Shown: positions 23,061 through 35,432, counted from the stretch's first letter. The stretch: DNA of 64,000 nucleotides from Tridacna crocea (GCA_943736015.1 OX031057.1:61462001-61526000); one strand, 5' to 3'. Numbers and translations are program-made. Notes: generated from the letters alone by a model not told the origin.

Positions 23061-24722
23061 CTAATATCTGTATTTTCCTCTTCCAATCTTTTTTCACCGT
23101 GACAACAAACCCACTTAGGTTGTCTATTGTCTCGCAGGTGCCACTTACATATACGTGAAAACATGAAAAATCAACTCACGTATTATTTTATAGCAGACAA
23201 CAACTGTTGCTTAAAGTCAATTATAGGGATTTTTTCTTTTTTTCTTTTTCATTTTCTTTCTTTTCGGCCATTGATTTGGTTATGATGACCATCTCACCCA
23301 TACATGACTGATACATGCTTGGCATAAAATCGTGAAATTAACTTCGACACTTTCGGAGACAACTGATACCTGTTGTCCAAATCAAAGAAATGGAAACAAA
23401 ATGATTACCTGTTTTCTTATCAGGGTTATGAAAATATTGAACCAATTTTGACGACAGCGCGAGTCAAAATTCAATTTTATGCTTAATTGCTGCGCAAAAA
23501 TATAAAATTCAGAAGCAACCGGTTGCTGTTGTGGAAACATTTTCTGATAAAAAAATCTTATTCTTGTTTGAAGAATTTAGAAGTAGGCCACAAAGATACA
23601 ATAGGATTTAAGAATTACTAAAAATCAATTGCTTCTTTGATAGAGTAGAAAACATTGTGGGAAAAGGAGAAAATGCTGCTAACTTGCATTGTCTCCTTTC
23701 CTCAGATTATTTCTAAAGGCCTTCTCTTTCAGGGGTGTTAAAAGGCGTCATTGTGTGCTAAAAGGGTAATAAGAATAAACAGATATCTCCCCCGTCCCAT
23801 CAGCCAGTCAAATCTCTTCCCTCTCTGAAATTATTCAAATACGGAAGCTTTAAGGAAATCAGAATGGATCGATACCAACAGCCAATCAGAGAAAACTTTA
23901 GAAATTCAATAGCCAATCAGAGAGCTTGAAAATCGCTCCAAAAAGGTGCCCGAATTTATCGATAAAAACACTGAAAAAAAATGGCATAAAAGTGGATTTA
24001 AAGTCTTCTTTAAAGGCTGCTGTGCAGTCCTTTGCAAACTGCCAGACCAGCAACTGCCACACATGCCAGATTTCACTGAAGATGGGCAAACATTTAAGAA
24101 AGTAGTGCCGCAGAAGACCATGTTATGGTCTTTTCAAACCTCTTGCAAGAGTTACTTCCCTCAAACTCTTGAAGCAACTGGCCCCATCCCTTAACTGGAT
24201 TTGCTTTTCTAACTCAGCCCACAATAAATGCTGCACATTGAAACTTTCAATAAGCCAAAGTGATCAATGTACAGTGTAAAAAAAAACAGAATTTAATGCG
24301 ACAAGTGGCTAAAAAAAAACAGAAAACTCTTTCAATATGCTTCCTATTCCATATATGAAACAACAGCAATTGAAGTGTAATTTTTCTAACCTCTTCAAAC
24401 CGCAACAAGAAACCTAGTTACGTTGACTACCGTCTCATATGTGCCAGTTAGACTCACGCGAAAACCCCAGAAAATAATGCGACAAGTGGCTAAAAAAAGA
24501 CTGAATGCTTCTTATTGCATGAATCAAACAAAAGGAACTAAATTTTTAATGTATATTTTTTTGTCCAATTTCTTTATACCATAAAGACAAATTTATTTAC
24601 GTTGACTACCGTCTCATGGGTGCCGGTTACATATCCATGAAAATGCAAAAAATCGATTTACAGAACACATCATAGCAGAGGACACCTGTTGCTTAATAGG
24701 TCAAATATAGGGAACTTAATTT
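23061..24722 (+). repeat. Array unit 13 (diverged, 1662 bp)
   Basis: Complete but clearly diverged unit: ATGGATCGATACC replaces part of the CCAAT block and the poly-C tract is gone. Confidence 0.9.
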
Positions 24723-25627
24723 CTAAAATAGGTTTTTTAGTCTTCCAATCTTTTTTCACCATGACAATAAACCCACTTAGGTTGTCTGGCAGGTGCCACT
24801 TACGCATCCGCGAAAAACATGCAAAATCAACTCATGGAATATATTTTTTAGCAGACGACAACTATTGCTTAAGTCATTTATAGGGATTTTTCTTTATTAT
24901 TTTCTCTCACTAGGGCCATTGATTTTGTTACTATGACCATCTCACCCATACAGGACTGATACGTGCTGCGCATAAAATCCGTGAAAACATGAAAAATTGA
25001 CTCACGGAATATTTCGTAGCAGACGACAACTGTTGCTAAAGTCAATTATAGGGATTTTTCTTTTTCATTTTCTCTCACTAGGGCCATTGATTTGGTTACG
25101 ATGACCATCTCACCCATACTTGACTTATACCTGCTGTGCATAAAATTGTAAAATCAACTTCGACACTTTCTGAGGCAACTGATACTTGTTGTACAAATCA
25201 AAGAAAGGTAAACAAATTTTTACCTGTTTTATTACCAGGGTCGTGAAAACATTGAACCAATTTTGATGACGACGCGAGTCAAAAGTCAATTTTATGTTTA
25301 ATCGCTGTGCAAAAATATAAGATTCAGAAGCAACCGGTTGCTGTTGCGGAAACTTTTTCTGATCAAAAAATCTTGTTCTTGTTTGAAGAATTTAGAAGTA
25401 GGCCATAAAGATACAATAAGATGTAAGAATAACTAAAAATTAATTGCTTCTTTGATAGAATAGAAAACATTGTGGGGAAAGGAGAAAATGCTGGTAACCT
25501 GCATTGTCTCCTTTCCTCAGATAATTTTTAAGAGCCTTGTCTTTCAGGGGTGTTTAAAGGCGTCATTGTGTGGTAAAAGGTTAATAAGAATAAACAGATA
25601 TCTCCCCCTCCCATCAGCCAATCAAAT
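24723..25627 (+). repeat. Array unit 14, left part
   Basis: Diverged unit with a local duplication of about 165 bp (the segment from GCGAAAAACATG to TGCGCATAAAATC is repeated at about 24978-25140). It is interrupted by a LINE in the middle of a CCAATCAAAT word and resumes at 27120. Confidence 0.9.
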
Positions 25628-27119
25628 AGTAGTTTTTATTCAGTAGTAGTTTTATTCAGTTGAAATGTACATAACATGGTAACAGTAAGACATGTGTAAC
25701 ATTAAAAAGATACTGACATGAATACTAAAACCATGTAATGGACACCAGCACCAGGGATAACACAAAAAAGAGATGAACTCTTATTTCCATTGTGGTCCCT
25801 TAGTGTTGGCGCAATGACATAGAGCGGCAAATAAAAATAAATATATCACGTTAAGCCCGACATACAATAAAATTAAAATTGATAGGCACAGAGGATCACA
25901 GAATGCTTTATATATCACACAGTTTTAAAGATTGTCAAACAGATGTGTTTTTATCGCACGCTTAAAAGTATTGAGTTTATCCAGTTTGATAATATGGTTT
26001 GGCAGCATTTTCCATAATGAACAACCTATAAAGCTAAAAGACTTCGAGCCATAACTTTTTACTCTTGGCAAGAGAAAACCTCCTTTTAGACTTGATCCAG
26101 TTTCATAGTTGTGTAAAGCATTTTGAGGCTTGAATTGTTCATTCAAATATTTCGGTGAAGAACCGTTATAAATTTTAAAAACGTTACAAAGAATAATTTG
26201 TTCTACTCTTTTGTTAACAGGCAACCAGTTTAGTTGTTTAAAATGCAAAGGAAAAATATGATCATTACAATTCAGGTTTAGTATAAATCTTATGAGCTTA
26301 TTTTGAGTAGTCTGAAGCCTATTTTTGAAGTGCATGGAAAGACCATTATACCATATGGAGCAGGCGTAATCATAGTGGCACTGAATTAAAGCTTGTATTA
26401 ATAGTAATTTAGTATGCTCAGTTGGGTATGCTTTTTTACGATAAAGAAATTTAAGCCTAGAATTAGCTGTTCTAATAACCGAATGTACCATTTCATTGAA
26501 AGTCAGATGTTGATCTTTGGTAACCCCAAGATACTTTACAGACGATGCCGATTTAATAGTGGAACCATTGCAAGAAATTGATAAGTTTGGGTTACTCTTC
26601 AACTTATATTTAGAGCCAAATAGTATAGACTCTGTTTTACCAAGATGGAGAGATAGTTTATTGTCCACAAGCCAGTGACTTACAGTTTTTAGATCATCAG
26701 ACAACAAGGTCTCGATTTCAATTTTGTTCTTACCAGAGACTAAAATACAAGAGTCGTCGGCATAAAGAAGGAGTTTATTTTTTACAGTAGCCCGCATATC
26801 GTTTACGTAGATTAAAAATAAAAGAGGGCCTAGAATAGATCCTTGTGGTACTCCACATGTGCTTGGTGCAAATGATGAACGGGTCCCTAAAACATCAACA
26901 AGCTGTTGTCTATCCGTCAAATAGGACCGAAACCATCTTCAAATATCATTTCCAAGACCAGAAGCATTTAGTTTCAACATTAGAATGGAATGGTCTACGG
27001 TATAAAATCTGTACGAAATATTAGAGATGTGTCGTTTGAAAAACCACTTCTAAAGCCTGACTGAAATTCATAGATTAAACTTTTCTCCCGAAAATAAGAT
27101 TCAACTTGATCATATACTA
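25628..27119 (-). mobile_element. 5'-truncated LINE inserted in array unit 14
   Basis: The satellite word CAAAT|CTCTTCCC is split exactly here, which defines the insert (about 1,492 bp). On the minus strand it carries the last part of a reverse transcriptase and a 3' UTR. The 3' end is two tandem copies of a 17-bp word, ACTGAATAAAA(A)CTACT, a short terminal tandem repeat like those of CR1/Jockey-type elements. No poly-A tail and no clear target duplication are seen. The 5' end stops inside the RT, the usual product of incomplete target-primed copying. Confidence 0.85.
25925..27119 (-). pseudogene. LINE reverse transcriptase, C-terminal part (broken)
   Basis: The longest open part (25925-26920, 331 codons) holds GVPQGSILGPLLFLIYVND and the active site YADD (residues 53-56 of that frame), then the RT thumb and C-terminal region. 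Upstream on the same strand the RT continues as DHSILMLKL and QSGFRSGFSNDTS. A TGA lies just before RWFRSYLTD (about 26938), and roughly 20 residues plus the frame are lost between those two motifs (about 27000-27020). The polymerase is therefore non-functional. CR1/Jockey-like by motif style; the exact clade is uncertain. Confidence 0.85.
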
Positions 27120-28044
27120 CTCTTCCCTCTCTGTAATTATCCAATCAGAGAAGCTTTAAGGAAATCAGAATGGATCGATACCACCAGCCAATCAGAGAAG
27201 ACTTTAGAAATTCAACAGGCAATCAGAGAGCTTCAAAATCGCTCCAAAATGGCGCCCTAATTTATCGTAAAAAAACAGTGAAAAACAAAACGGCATAAAA
27301 GTGGATTTAAAGTCTTCTTTAAAGACTGTTGTGCAGTCCTTGGCAAACTGCCAGGCATGCACCATCCACACATGCCAGATTTCACTGAAAATGGGCAAAC
27401 ATGTAAGAAAATAGGGCCGCAGAAGACCATGTTCAGGTCTTTTCAAGCCCCTTGCAGGAGTTACTTCCCTTAAACCCTCGAAGCACCCGCCCCACAGCCC
27501 TTAACTGGATTTGCTTCTCTAACTCAGCCCACAATAAATGCTGCATATTGAAACTTTCAATAAGCCAAACTGATCAATGTACAGTGTGAAAAAAAAAACA
27601 CCAGAATTTAATGCGTTAAGTGGCTAAAAAAAGACTGAAAACTCTTTCAGTTGCTTCCAATTGCATATATGAAACAAAGGCAATTGAAGTGTATTTTTTC
27701 TAATCTCTTCAAACCGCAACAAGAAACCCAGTTAAATTGACTACCGTCTCATATGTGCAAGTTGGGCTCACTCGAAAACCCCAGAAAATAATGTGACAAG
27801 TGGCTAAAAAACGACTGAATGTTTCTTATTGCATAAATCAAACAAAAGGAACTATTTTTTTATTTTTATTTTGTATTTTTTTTTGTCCAATTTCTTTATA
27901 CCATGACAACAAATCTATTTACGTTGACTACCGTCACAAAGGTGCCGGTTACGTATCCATGAAAATGCGAAAGATCGACTTACGGAACACTCCATAGCAG
28001 ATGACAACTGTTGCTTAATAGGTCAAATATTGAGAACTTAATTT
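27120..28044 (+). repeat. Array unit 14, right part
   Basis: Continuation of unit 14 after the LINE: CCAAT block with three CCAAT-type words, YY1-like site, then sub-repeats A and B. Point changes are frequent and the poly-C tract is lost. Confidence 0.85.
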
Positions 28045-28999
28045 CTAATATCTGTTTTTTACTTCTCCAATCTTTTTTTCACTGTGACAACAAACCCTCT
28101 TAGGTTGTCTATTGTCCCCCAGTTTCCACTTACGTATGCGCGAAAACATGAAAAATCGACTAAAAAACCCCAGAAAATAATGTGACAAGTGGCTAAAAAA
28201 AGACTGAATGCTTCTTATTGCATAAATCAAACAAAAGGAACTAAATTTTTTTAATGTATATTTCTTTGTCCAATTTCTTTATACGGTGACGACAAATCTT
28301 TTTACGTTGACTACCTTCTCATAGGTGCCAGTTACGTATCCATGAAAATGCGAAAAATCAACTTACGGAACACTTCATAGCAGATGACAATTGTTGCTTA
28401 ATAGGTCAAATATAGGGAACTTAATGTCTAATATCCGTTTTTTACTTCTCCAATCTTTTTTCACCGTGACAACAAACCCACTTAGGTTGTCTATTGTCTC
28501 ACAGGTGACACTTACGTATCCGCAAAAACATGAAAAATCGACTAACGGAATATTTTATAGCAGATGACAACTGTTGCTTAAGTCAATTATAGGGTTTTTT
28601 CTTTATCATTTTCTCTCACTAGGGCCATTGATTTTGTTACGATGATCATCTAACCCATACGTGACTGATACGTGCTGCGCATAAAATCAGCGAAAACATG
28701 AAATATACTCACGGAATACTTTATAGCAGATGACAACTGTTGCTTAAGTCAATTATACGTATTTTTCTTTTTTATTTTCTCTCACTAGGGCCATTGATTT
28801 TGTGACGATGACCATCTCACCCATGCGTGACTGATACGTGCTGCACATAAAATTGTAAAATCAACTTCGACACTTTCGGAGGCAACTGATACCTGTTGTA
28901 CAAATCAAAGAAAGGTAAACAAATTTTTCCCTGTTTTCTTACTAGGGTCACGAGAACATTGAACCAATTTTGATGACCGAGCGAGTCAAAAGTAAATTT
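28045..28999 (+). repeat. Array unit 15, rearranged left part
   Basis: Sub-repeat C starts at 28045, jumps back to a second B at about 28163, then a second C at about 28430. The 165-bp internal duplication seen in unit 14 recurs at about 28688-28860. The unit is broken at 28999 by a DNA transposon and continues at 32142. Confidence 0.8.
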
Positions 29000-31900
29000 C
29001 GAGGGGTTAGAGCAAAAAACTAGTATCTAATGAATTTTGCGAAAATCACTTTTTTCAATAAAAGTCTTTATTTTCTGTATTTACACCTAGTGTCAAAAGA
29101 TGAGATCATATTAATTACGGAGATATTGATTTGTGACCAAACCACGTATCAATTTATTGGTGTAAAGAAAAATGCAAAAATCTATTATATCTCAATACAC
29201 TGTGTAACACCTCTAAGATGAGCTGAAAGAAATGTGCAAAAATGCTGCATCAGGCAATAAGGGGTTATTTCAGAAACCATTTTGACAAAATATGAACCAA
29301 ATTTCTGGGCAAAAACATCCTATTTTTGTTGCAGGTTTTTGCTCTCACATTTGGTCAGATTTTTCCGTGTTTTTATCCAGCAAGAAACAATCAACTGAAG
29401 ATAAATACATGCATGGTCAAATATTATTAGTCACTTGTTTGGGCAAAAACCAAGTATCTGAATTTACTCTGATCTTGCTGTAACATTATATAACAATTAT
29501 ATGATATTTTGAAGCCAGTAATGGCTTATCATCAACAAATACAACATTTTTGCTGGGAAAATACTGGTAACCTTACTCTTAATTGGGTGATAAAAGAATG
29601 TGTCTGATACCAAACAGCTCTTCTCACATAAGTTTATGGTAAGTTTCTTATTAGGTAAAAGTGGTTTTACATGATGGAATAATTTTAGAAACAAGACAAG
29701 GACTGTTTTTCACTTTCAAATTCTTTCAAGATCAATTAATTGATTGAATGAAGAGTGTTTTACACCACTTTTAAAATTATTTCAGTGACATCAGAGGCAA
29801 CAGGTTTCGTATTCATGCATGTCCTTGGTATCATGAGTGCAAGATGAGGGCTCTGAGGTGTCTTGCCTAAGGTTACTCTAAAACCAAATGCTTGCAGTTA
29901 GGCCCACCCTACGATTAGGTTAAGAGTCTTACACTTTGAAACTGAGCTACTCAGGACCGATTGTTTCAAATCATTAAAGCGCTTGCGAAACACCTTGATT
30001 AACTGTAAGGTGTTTAACGCAGTTTTTCAACATTATTTCCGTTATTTCGCAGCAGCCAGTGCACCTATCAATGCTTTCCTAGATTTTCTTTTATCAGTGC
30101 ACCCATCAATATTCCTTACAAGCCACAGGGCACTTTCAACGTACCCATTGTCGAAATAATGGTCAGCTGTGAGAGGAATTTATCCTGTGGGTATGACTAC
30201 TTCCGCAGAAAGCAACTGGCTGAGCTGAAAATCAAACTGTAGCTCCGTAATCTTAAGTCTCCTAATGCTACCAACTAAGCTTTAGAAATTTTCGTTCAAA
30301 TAATGGAGCATAGAGAGTAATTTCAAGTGTCTGATTTTGACTTTGTGTGGTTACTACTTTTAGGCATTTCTCAACTTGAAATGACGCAATCAAATGAATT
30401 TCTTCTTGATGATGTGTTGGTAAATAAAAGATAAAGTTTTAGCACTTGTGCATTTCCATGATTGATAAAAGGGCATAAGACCTTTACATTAAAAGCTTTA
30501 TGTTTTGACATTGAATTTTTGCAAAATATGAATTAGATCTACTATCAAAACAGAAAAGAATATGTACAAAAACAGAATTCTCATCACATAAATTTCATCA
30601 TATCGGATGGTGAAAGAATACAAAGAATTATGAAGGTGTACAAATATAAACATGGTTATCTTCAGGAACTTGCTTCCTTATCAGAAAAACAAGATTTTAG
30701 AATGACTTTCTAGAAATAAAATTCAGAAAGTGATGAATCTATTCAATCAAATAGCTCAGAAAGTAATTGCAGCGATGGCATCAGAATACAAATGGTAGAA
30801 TAGTTGACATTGAAAGTGTTGAACTCAGACAAGGCACAAACAAAAGTAGAAAAACTCAGCCACAATCCAACCAGACTTATACTTCAAATTCTGATGACAA
30901 AGCATCCCTCTTTGTATGTATTTAAAAAAAAGAAAAAAAGAAAGGGTTCAAATCTGATTACTGTGATGATGACAAAACATTTACATGTATTCCTACTTTC
31001 ATGTAATAATTATTTTCCATAATGTCTTCTTCGGACGGATGTTTGATGTCTGTGTTTTCCATTATTTAAATGAGAAAATTGATAATCTAAAAATAAAACG
31101 TGTCTCCCGTTCGTGTCAATACGGTCCATAATAAATCTCCCATTTCTCCTCTTATCGGATGGTTTTCGACTACTGGGGTTTTATTAACGACAATTAAAAG
31201 GCTTTGAGAGTATAAGGATGATTTTTTTGCATTTTTGTAAAATTTTCGTCCCAAAATCTGATGGGCCACCTTTAATGACTCTGAATAAATAACCTTTTGA
31301 AGGCAGAGTGGGGAAAGTATAAAGTCCTGGAAACCTGCTTTCTTCTCTGCCAACAAGGTTATTAACACTTTCTTATACAATTTCCTTTATCACTGCTTGC
31401 CTTAATTAATGGTCTGCAAATGCTTTGAATATGGACTTGACTAAAATTTTGTAGTTTGGTAAAGAGTAAATGAGACTACTTGTCCACCATGAAAATGATA
31501 AGTAGGATAATATTGCTTTGTGTAGCATGATAGTGTATTGTTTTCTTTATTTCAACTTTTCTAATTGCAAAAATAACAGCAAAAGCCTCATTTTAATGTG
31601 AATGAAATGATATTGCCCTTGAAAACGTCTACATAATGTATCAATTTATAACTGTAAGAAGATCATATCTTTAATTGCACTGTTTATGCACACAAATATC
31701 TGCAACATAATTTGATTCGTGTTAGAGCAAAAATATTGCAACAGAGTGTAGAATATTTTTGCTGAGAAATATATTCAGATACTTCTGGATTTCTTTCGAG
31801 CAAAAACCTTGTATCAAGTAGTACATGGTTTTGCTCAAACAAATTTGGCTTTGCTTTTAAAAGTATCAGAGCAAAAACCTGCTTTCTCAAATTACTATGT

Positions 31901-32141
31901 TTTTCCACAAATCTATACATTTTATTTTGCTGAAAAACACCTGCAAACACATTTCTCTATTTTTCTCACAATATTTCAAATATCAAAGCATGTCACTTTT
32001 GTAGGGTATTTCTGGCATGATTTTCTACATATATGCAAGTTTGCTCATCTAAATAAAAATTTCTGATGAGTTATACAGTTTTTTGTCTCTCCTGAAAACT
32101 TTCAAAAAATGAAGATACGAGGTGTTTGCTCTAAACCCTGG
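29000..32141. mobile_element. DNA transposon with imperfect TIRs, about 3.14 kb
   Basis: It splits the satellite word CAATTTTATG. The ends are imperfect inverted repeats of about 28 bp: left CGAGGGGTTAGAGCAAAAAA with GTATCT following, right (complement) CCAGGGTTTAGAGCAAACAC then GTATCT. The flanks share ATTT (28996-28999 and 32142-32145), a likely 4-bp target duplication: removing one copy restores the satellite. The word GAGCAAAAACC recurs in both orientations within about 550 bp of each end, like transposase-binding subterminal repeats. No intact transposase is visible; the core (30240-31680) has only short frames, including an acidic Ser-rich run near 30725. Superfamily unknown. Confidence 0.75.
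29895..30200 (-). mobile_element. SINE remnants inside the transposon
   Basis: Bases 29895-29958, read on the minus strand, look like a decayed tRNA: GAGTAGCTCAGTTT resembles an A box, with a weak B box (GGGTGGGCCTAAC). Bases 30008-30200 match, in the same orientation, the SINE body at 46478-46660 (shared words include TGTTTAAC, TTATTTC, GTGCACCTATC, CAAGCCAC and CCATTGTCG). Confidence 0.6.
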
Positions 32142-32756
32142 ATTTTATGTTTAATCGCTGCGCAAAAATATAAGATTCAGAAGCAACTGGTTGCTGTTGC
32201 GGAAACTTTTTCCGATAAAAATTTTGTTCTTGTTTGAAGAATTTAGAAGTAGGCCATAAAGATACAATAAGATGTAAGAATAACTAAAAATCAATTGTTT
32301 CTTTGATAGGGTAGAAAACACTGTGGGAAAAGGAGAAAATGCTGGTAACCTGCATTGTCTCATTTCCTCAGATTTTTTTCAAAAGCCTTCTCTTTCAGGG
32401 GTGTTAAAAGGCGTCATTGTGTGGTAAAAGGTAAATAAGAATAAACAGATACCCCCCTCCCATCAGCCAATCAAATCTCTTCCCCCTCTGAAATTATCCA
32501 ATCAGAGAAGCTTTAAGGAAATAGAATGGATACCAACAGCCAATCAGAGAAGACTTTAGAAATTCAACAGCCAATCAGAGAGATTCAAAATCGCTCCAAC
32601 ATGGCGCCCTAATTTATCGATAAAAAAAGTGAAAAAAAAACGGCATAAAAGTGGATTTAAAGTCTTCTTTAAAGGCTGCTGTGCAGTCAATGGCAAACTG
32701 CCAGGCCTGCACCATCCACACGTGCCAAATTTCACTGAAATGGGCAAACATTTTAA
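32142..32756 (+). repeat. Array unit 15, middle part
   Basis: The satellite resumes after the transposon with TTTTATGTTTAATCGCTGCG and runs through the MITE-derived segment and the CCAAT block (four CCAATCA words, then AACATGGCGCC). It is cut at about 32756 by the next transposon. Confidence 0.9.
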
Positions 32757-33670
32757 GGGCAAATCAACAAGTTTCTGATATGATTAATTTTCAAATCTAC
32801 ATCTATCAAATTGCAACCTGGTAATGTTGTAATTTGAAAAAAAATAGTACAAGTACTTTTTTTAATACATATTTTTCCTTATTAGTTTTTCTTGCATCGC
32901 TTACCTCCCTTACTTATTGTAGCGGACCTTGATCTGTGACGTCATAGGAGCGTTTGTTTCAATATGTACCTTGTTTAAGAGAGTGAAATGAGCGATATTT
33001 AAGACGAAGAAATACACGATTCTAGGCCGGTAGGGCCGTACATGTACCACTAAATTTTCAATGAAACTTAATAAGTTTCTGATAATGAGGATAAAAGTAA
33101 TATTTCGCCCACTAATAGCGAAAATGACGATGTTGTGCCGGACTTTTGAACAGCGTGTTGAGTATCACACCTATTAGGCTACGGGGCAAACGTCGTTTAC
33201 AGAAATATTATTCTATACACGATAAAATTAAGTGTATGGCATAAGTTTTGTTTCACGTGAGGCATTTTCAGTAGATTAACGGGCGGAATTAATAATGATA
33301 ATAAAAAGGACGATTTCAAGACAGTTCCACGACTAGACAGTTTCCCGACACTTTTAAAGACATTTCTCCGACACTTTAGTTTCATGTCAAATAACCTTTT
33401 TCTTGACTTTTACGATTGATAATCGTGAGATGTTAGTTCTAGTATTTGTTGATAGATCCTATATTTGTACCTTTTAAAGAATTATGCTGATTACTGGGTT
33501 TCTTTCTACTAGGTTCCTGGTTACTTTCTTACAATGTTTTTAAAGTCCTCTGTCTTTGGGGTCGTAAAACACATTGGGCACGAGTTCTGGTTAAGTTCAC
33601 AGGGAGCAGTATCCGAAGAGATTAGTACGAGTTGTATGGACTTGTGTCTCAAGAGATGTGAAATACATGT

Positions 33671-33895
33671 TTAACTTGTTACCAAACATCAAATTTATTG
33701 ACTCAACCGAATTGAAAGCAATTAGAGTCAACAAATCGAATTTAACTTGCATGTTTGGATTTGTTTTTGATGGGGTAAAAAACATTGTAGGAAAAGGAGA
33801 AAATGCTGGTCAGCAGCATTTTCTCTTTTACCTAAAATGTTTTCGAAAGTTTTTTTCTATCTTCAGAAGGGTCGTAAAAACAAAGGATTTCTCTC
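33671..33895. mobile_element. Hairpin MITE (family 1) copy a
   Basis: Starts TTAACTTGTTACCAAAC and has the central hairpin at about 33780-33845 (AACATTGTAGGAAAAGGAGA ... TTTTCTCTTTTACC). The right end is decayed. It lies inside the THAP transposon. Confidence 0.65.
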
Positions 33896-34376
33896 AGTAG
33901 CCTGTCTAGAAGACATACTATGGAGAGGAACAGGGAAATATCCACAAATCAGAAGTGTAAAGATACAATTCAAAATTTGTTCAAAATGATTGTAAGTTGT
34001 TAAATCATTTTTAAGAGTGAAATGTCGAAGAGAAGTAGTGTATAGGATAAAAGCTGTAACATGGGTTTACTGTCACAAACAAACATTACAGTGTAAAGGG
34101 GTGAAATATACAAATGTTATGTAACCATTTCCTGTATTGTTTCAACTGGTCGGTGATGGATTATTATTTATGACCATGACTAGGGGTAGCCAGATACTGA
34201 CTTCACTCATTACCATACAAACCCTAGATCTAGTTTCCAATACCCAAAGTGTTTGAAAAACAGTGTGGGAAGAAAAAGACGTTTACTATTTAAAGGGCAA
34301 ATCCTAAGATATTTTGACTATGCTGTTTTTTTTTTTTGCTCCAATCAGCTGCAAATGTTTTTGGTTCACAATTCTT

Positions 34377-34680
34377 TTGTTGTCTGCAAATGCTTTCAAT
34401 TTGAACCAGTCTAATTTTTTTGTGTATGGTGAATGGTCAGTTTACCCTCTGATTTTTACAACCCTGAGATAGAAGCCTTTTGAAAACATTATGGAAAAGG
34501 AAGAAAAAGCTGAAACACTTGAAAGTTAACATCATTTGAACAATCCAGACTTTGATACTTGCAAAATTTATGTTATGAATTTGGATGAACACGTTATGTT
34601 GTTGCCTTTGAAAACATTGTGAGGAAAAGAGAAAATGCTAAGATTTTCTCCTTTTCCCATAATGTTTTCCATCCTTTCCA
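34377..34680. mobile_element. Cluster of truncated family-1 MITEs
   Basis: Pieces of the hairpin MITE abut: an arm ending in CTGCAAATGCTTTCAATTTG with ACCAGTCTAA (34386-34440), a start with ACAACCCTGAGATAGAAGCC and half a hairpin (34460-34540), and a short complete hairpin (34612-34672). Termini are missing or worn. Confidence 0.6.
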
Positions 34681-34731
34681 AATCAAATTTTATTTCAATT
34701 TTTTTATTACCATTTTTTTGTCATGTGCAAA

Positions 34732-34958
34732 TTAATCCTTTAACAAACAATCCCTGCCTTTTACAACCCTGAGATGGAAGCCTTTTGTAAAACATTGTGG
34801 GAAAAGGAGAAAATGCTGGTAACCAACATTTTCTTCTTATCCTACGTTTTCTATCCTGGTGGAAACATATTTCAAATTATCAATTAGGTTTACTTTGTTC
34901 CCTGCAAGTGCTTTTAATCTGGACCAGTCTAAGATTTTGTTTCTTGGTAAAGGGTTAA
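34732..34958. mobile_element. Hairpin MITE (family 1) copy d
   Basis: Full-length 227-bp copy: TTAATCCTTTAACAAACAAT at the left end, hairpin at about 34790-34855, GGTAAAGGGTTAA at the right end. It lies inside the THAP transposon, so it inserted later. Confidence 0.8.
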
Positions 34959-35100
34959 ATGTTGAAAACATTTGGAAAAAAAAGGAAGAAAACGGCACCA
35001 ATTTCTCCTTTGTCCAGAATGTTGATCTAGAAAAGGATAAAATATTACGAAAAACAATTAAAGGAATTACTGACCTTATGTTTGTTTTTCTTTTTGGAGA

Positions 35101-35432
35101 TTACCATTGCGGAATGTCTGTCTTATGGCCTATCTTATTTCGACTCGAAGTTTCGAACAATGTCGGCACAGCATCAGGTTTTAACCACAGCCTAATATTC
35201 CTATAACCAACTTCTTTTACGAGTTTTGGACTTATTAAGAACTGACTGTACTCGAAGTGTTTCAGACACAGTTGGGAATGAACCGATGGCACAAAATCCT
35301 CCGTTACTGTCCGGCCCCGGTTTAAACGTTGAATCCATAGTTCCTCCTTTTTAATTCCTTCGGAAATTTGAACATACTAATTCTACGTGTTCCCGATTCG
35401 ACGTTGAAGCCATAGGCTGCACATTTTACCAT
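35101..35432 (-). pseudogene. THAP zinc-finger domain of a transposase (broken)
   Basis: THAP domains are C2CH zinc fingers that bind transposon ends. The minus strand starts at ATG (35432) with MVKCAAYGFN, continues FKFPKEL, then shifts frame near 35340 and goes on as WIQRL, the CLKHF pair (third Cys and His) and DAVPTLF, the family's AVPTIF signature. The second ligand Cys is replaced by Phe (CAAYGF for CAAYGC). With one frameshift and one lost zinc ligand the domain is dead. The 63-codon second part ends at a TAA (35101). No downstream catalytic domain is recognisable. Confidence 0.78.

Larger units (their letters stand above)
3073..25627 (+). repeat. Tandem satellite-like array, 1.63/1.69-kb units
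   Basis: About 13.5 head-to-tail copies of one unit run from the LTR to the first LINE. Phasing is on the CTAATATCTG word (or its variants), which opens each unit. Unit starts are 3073, 4699, 6387, 8076, 9701, 11326, 13019, 14646, 16338, 18030, 19719, 21407, 23061 and 24723. Two length classes alternate irregularly because of a 63-bp indel. Units 1-11 differ by only scattered single bases; units 12, 13 and 14 are clearly more diverged, the usual sign of homogenisation inside an array and decay at its edge. Short open frames (63-121 codons) recur in every unit but look like chance frames. The array may continue left of the LTR element. Confidence 0.95.

Noticed and set aside
3073-25627. rDNA, histone or 5S gene cluster
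   Set aside because: Despite a suitable unit length, no rRNA, histone or 5S sequence, or complete polymerase III box pair, is visible in the unit.
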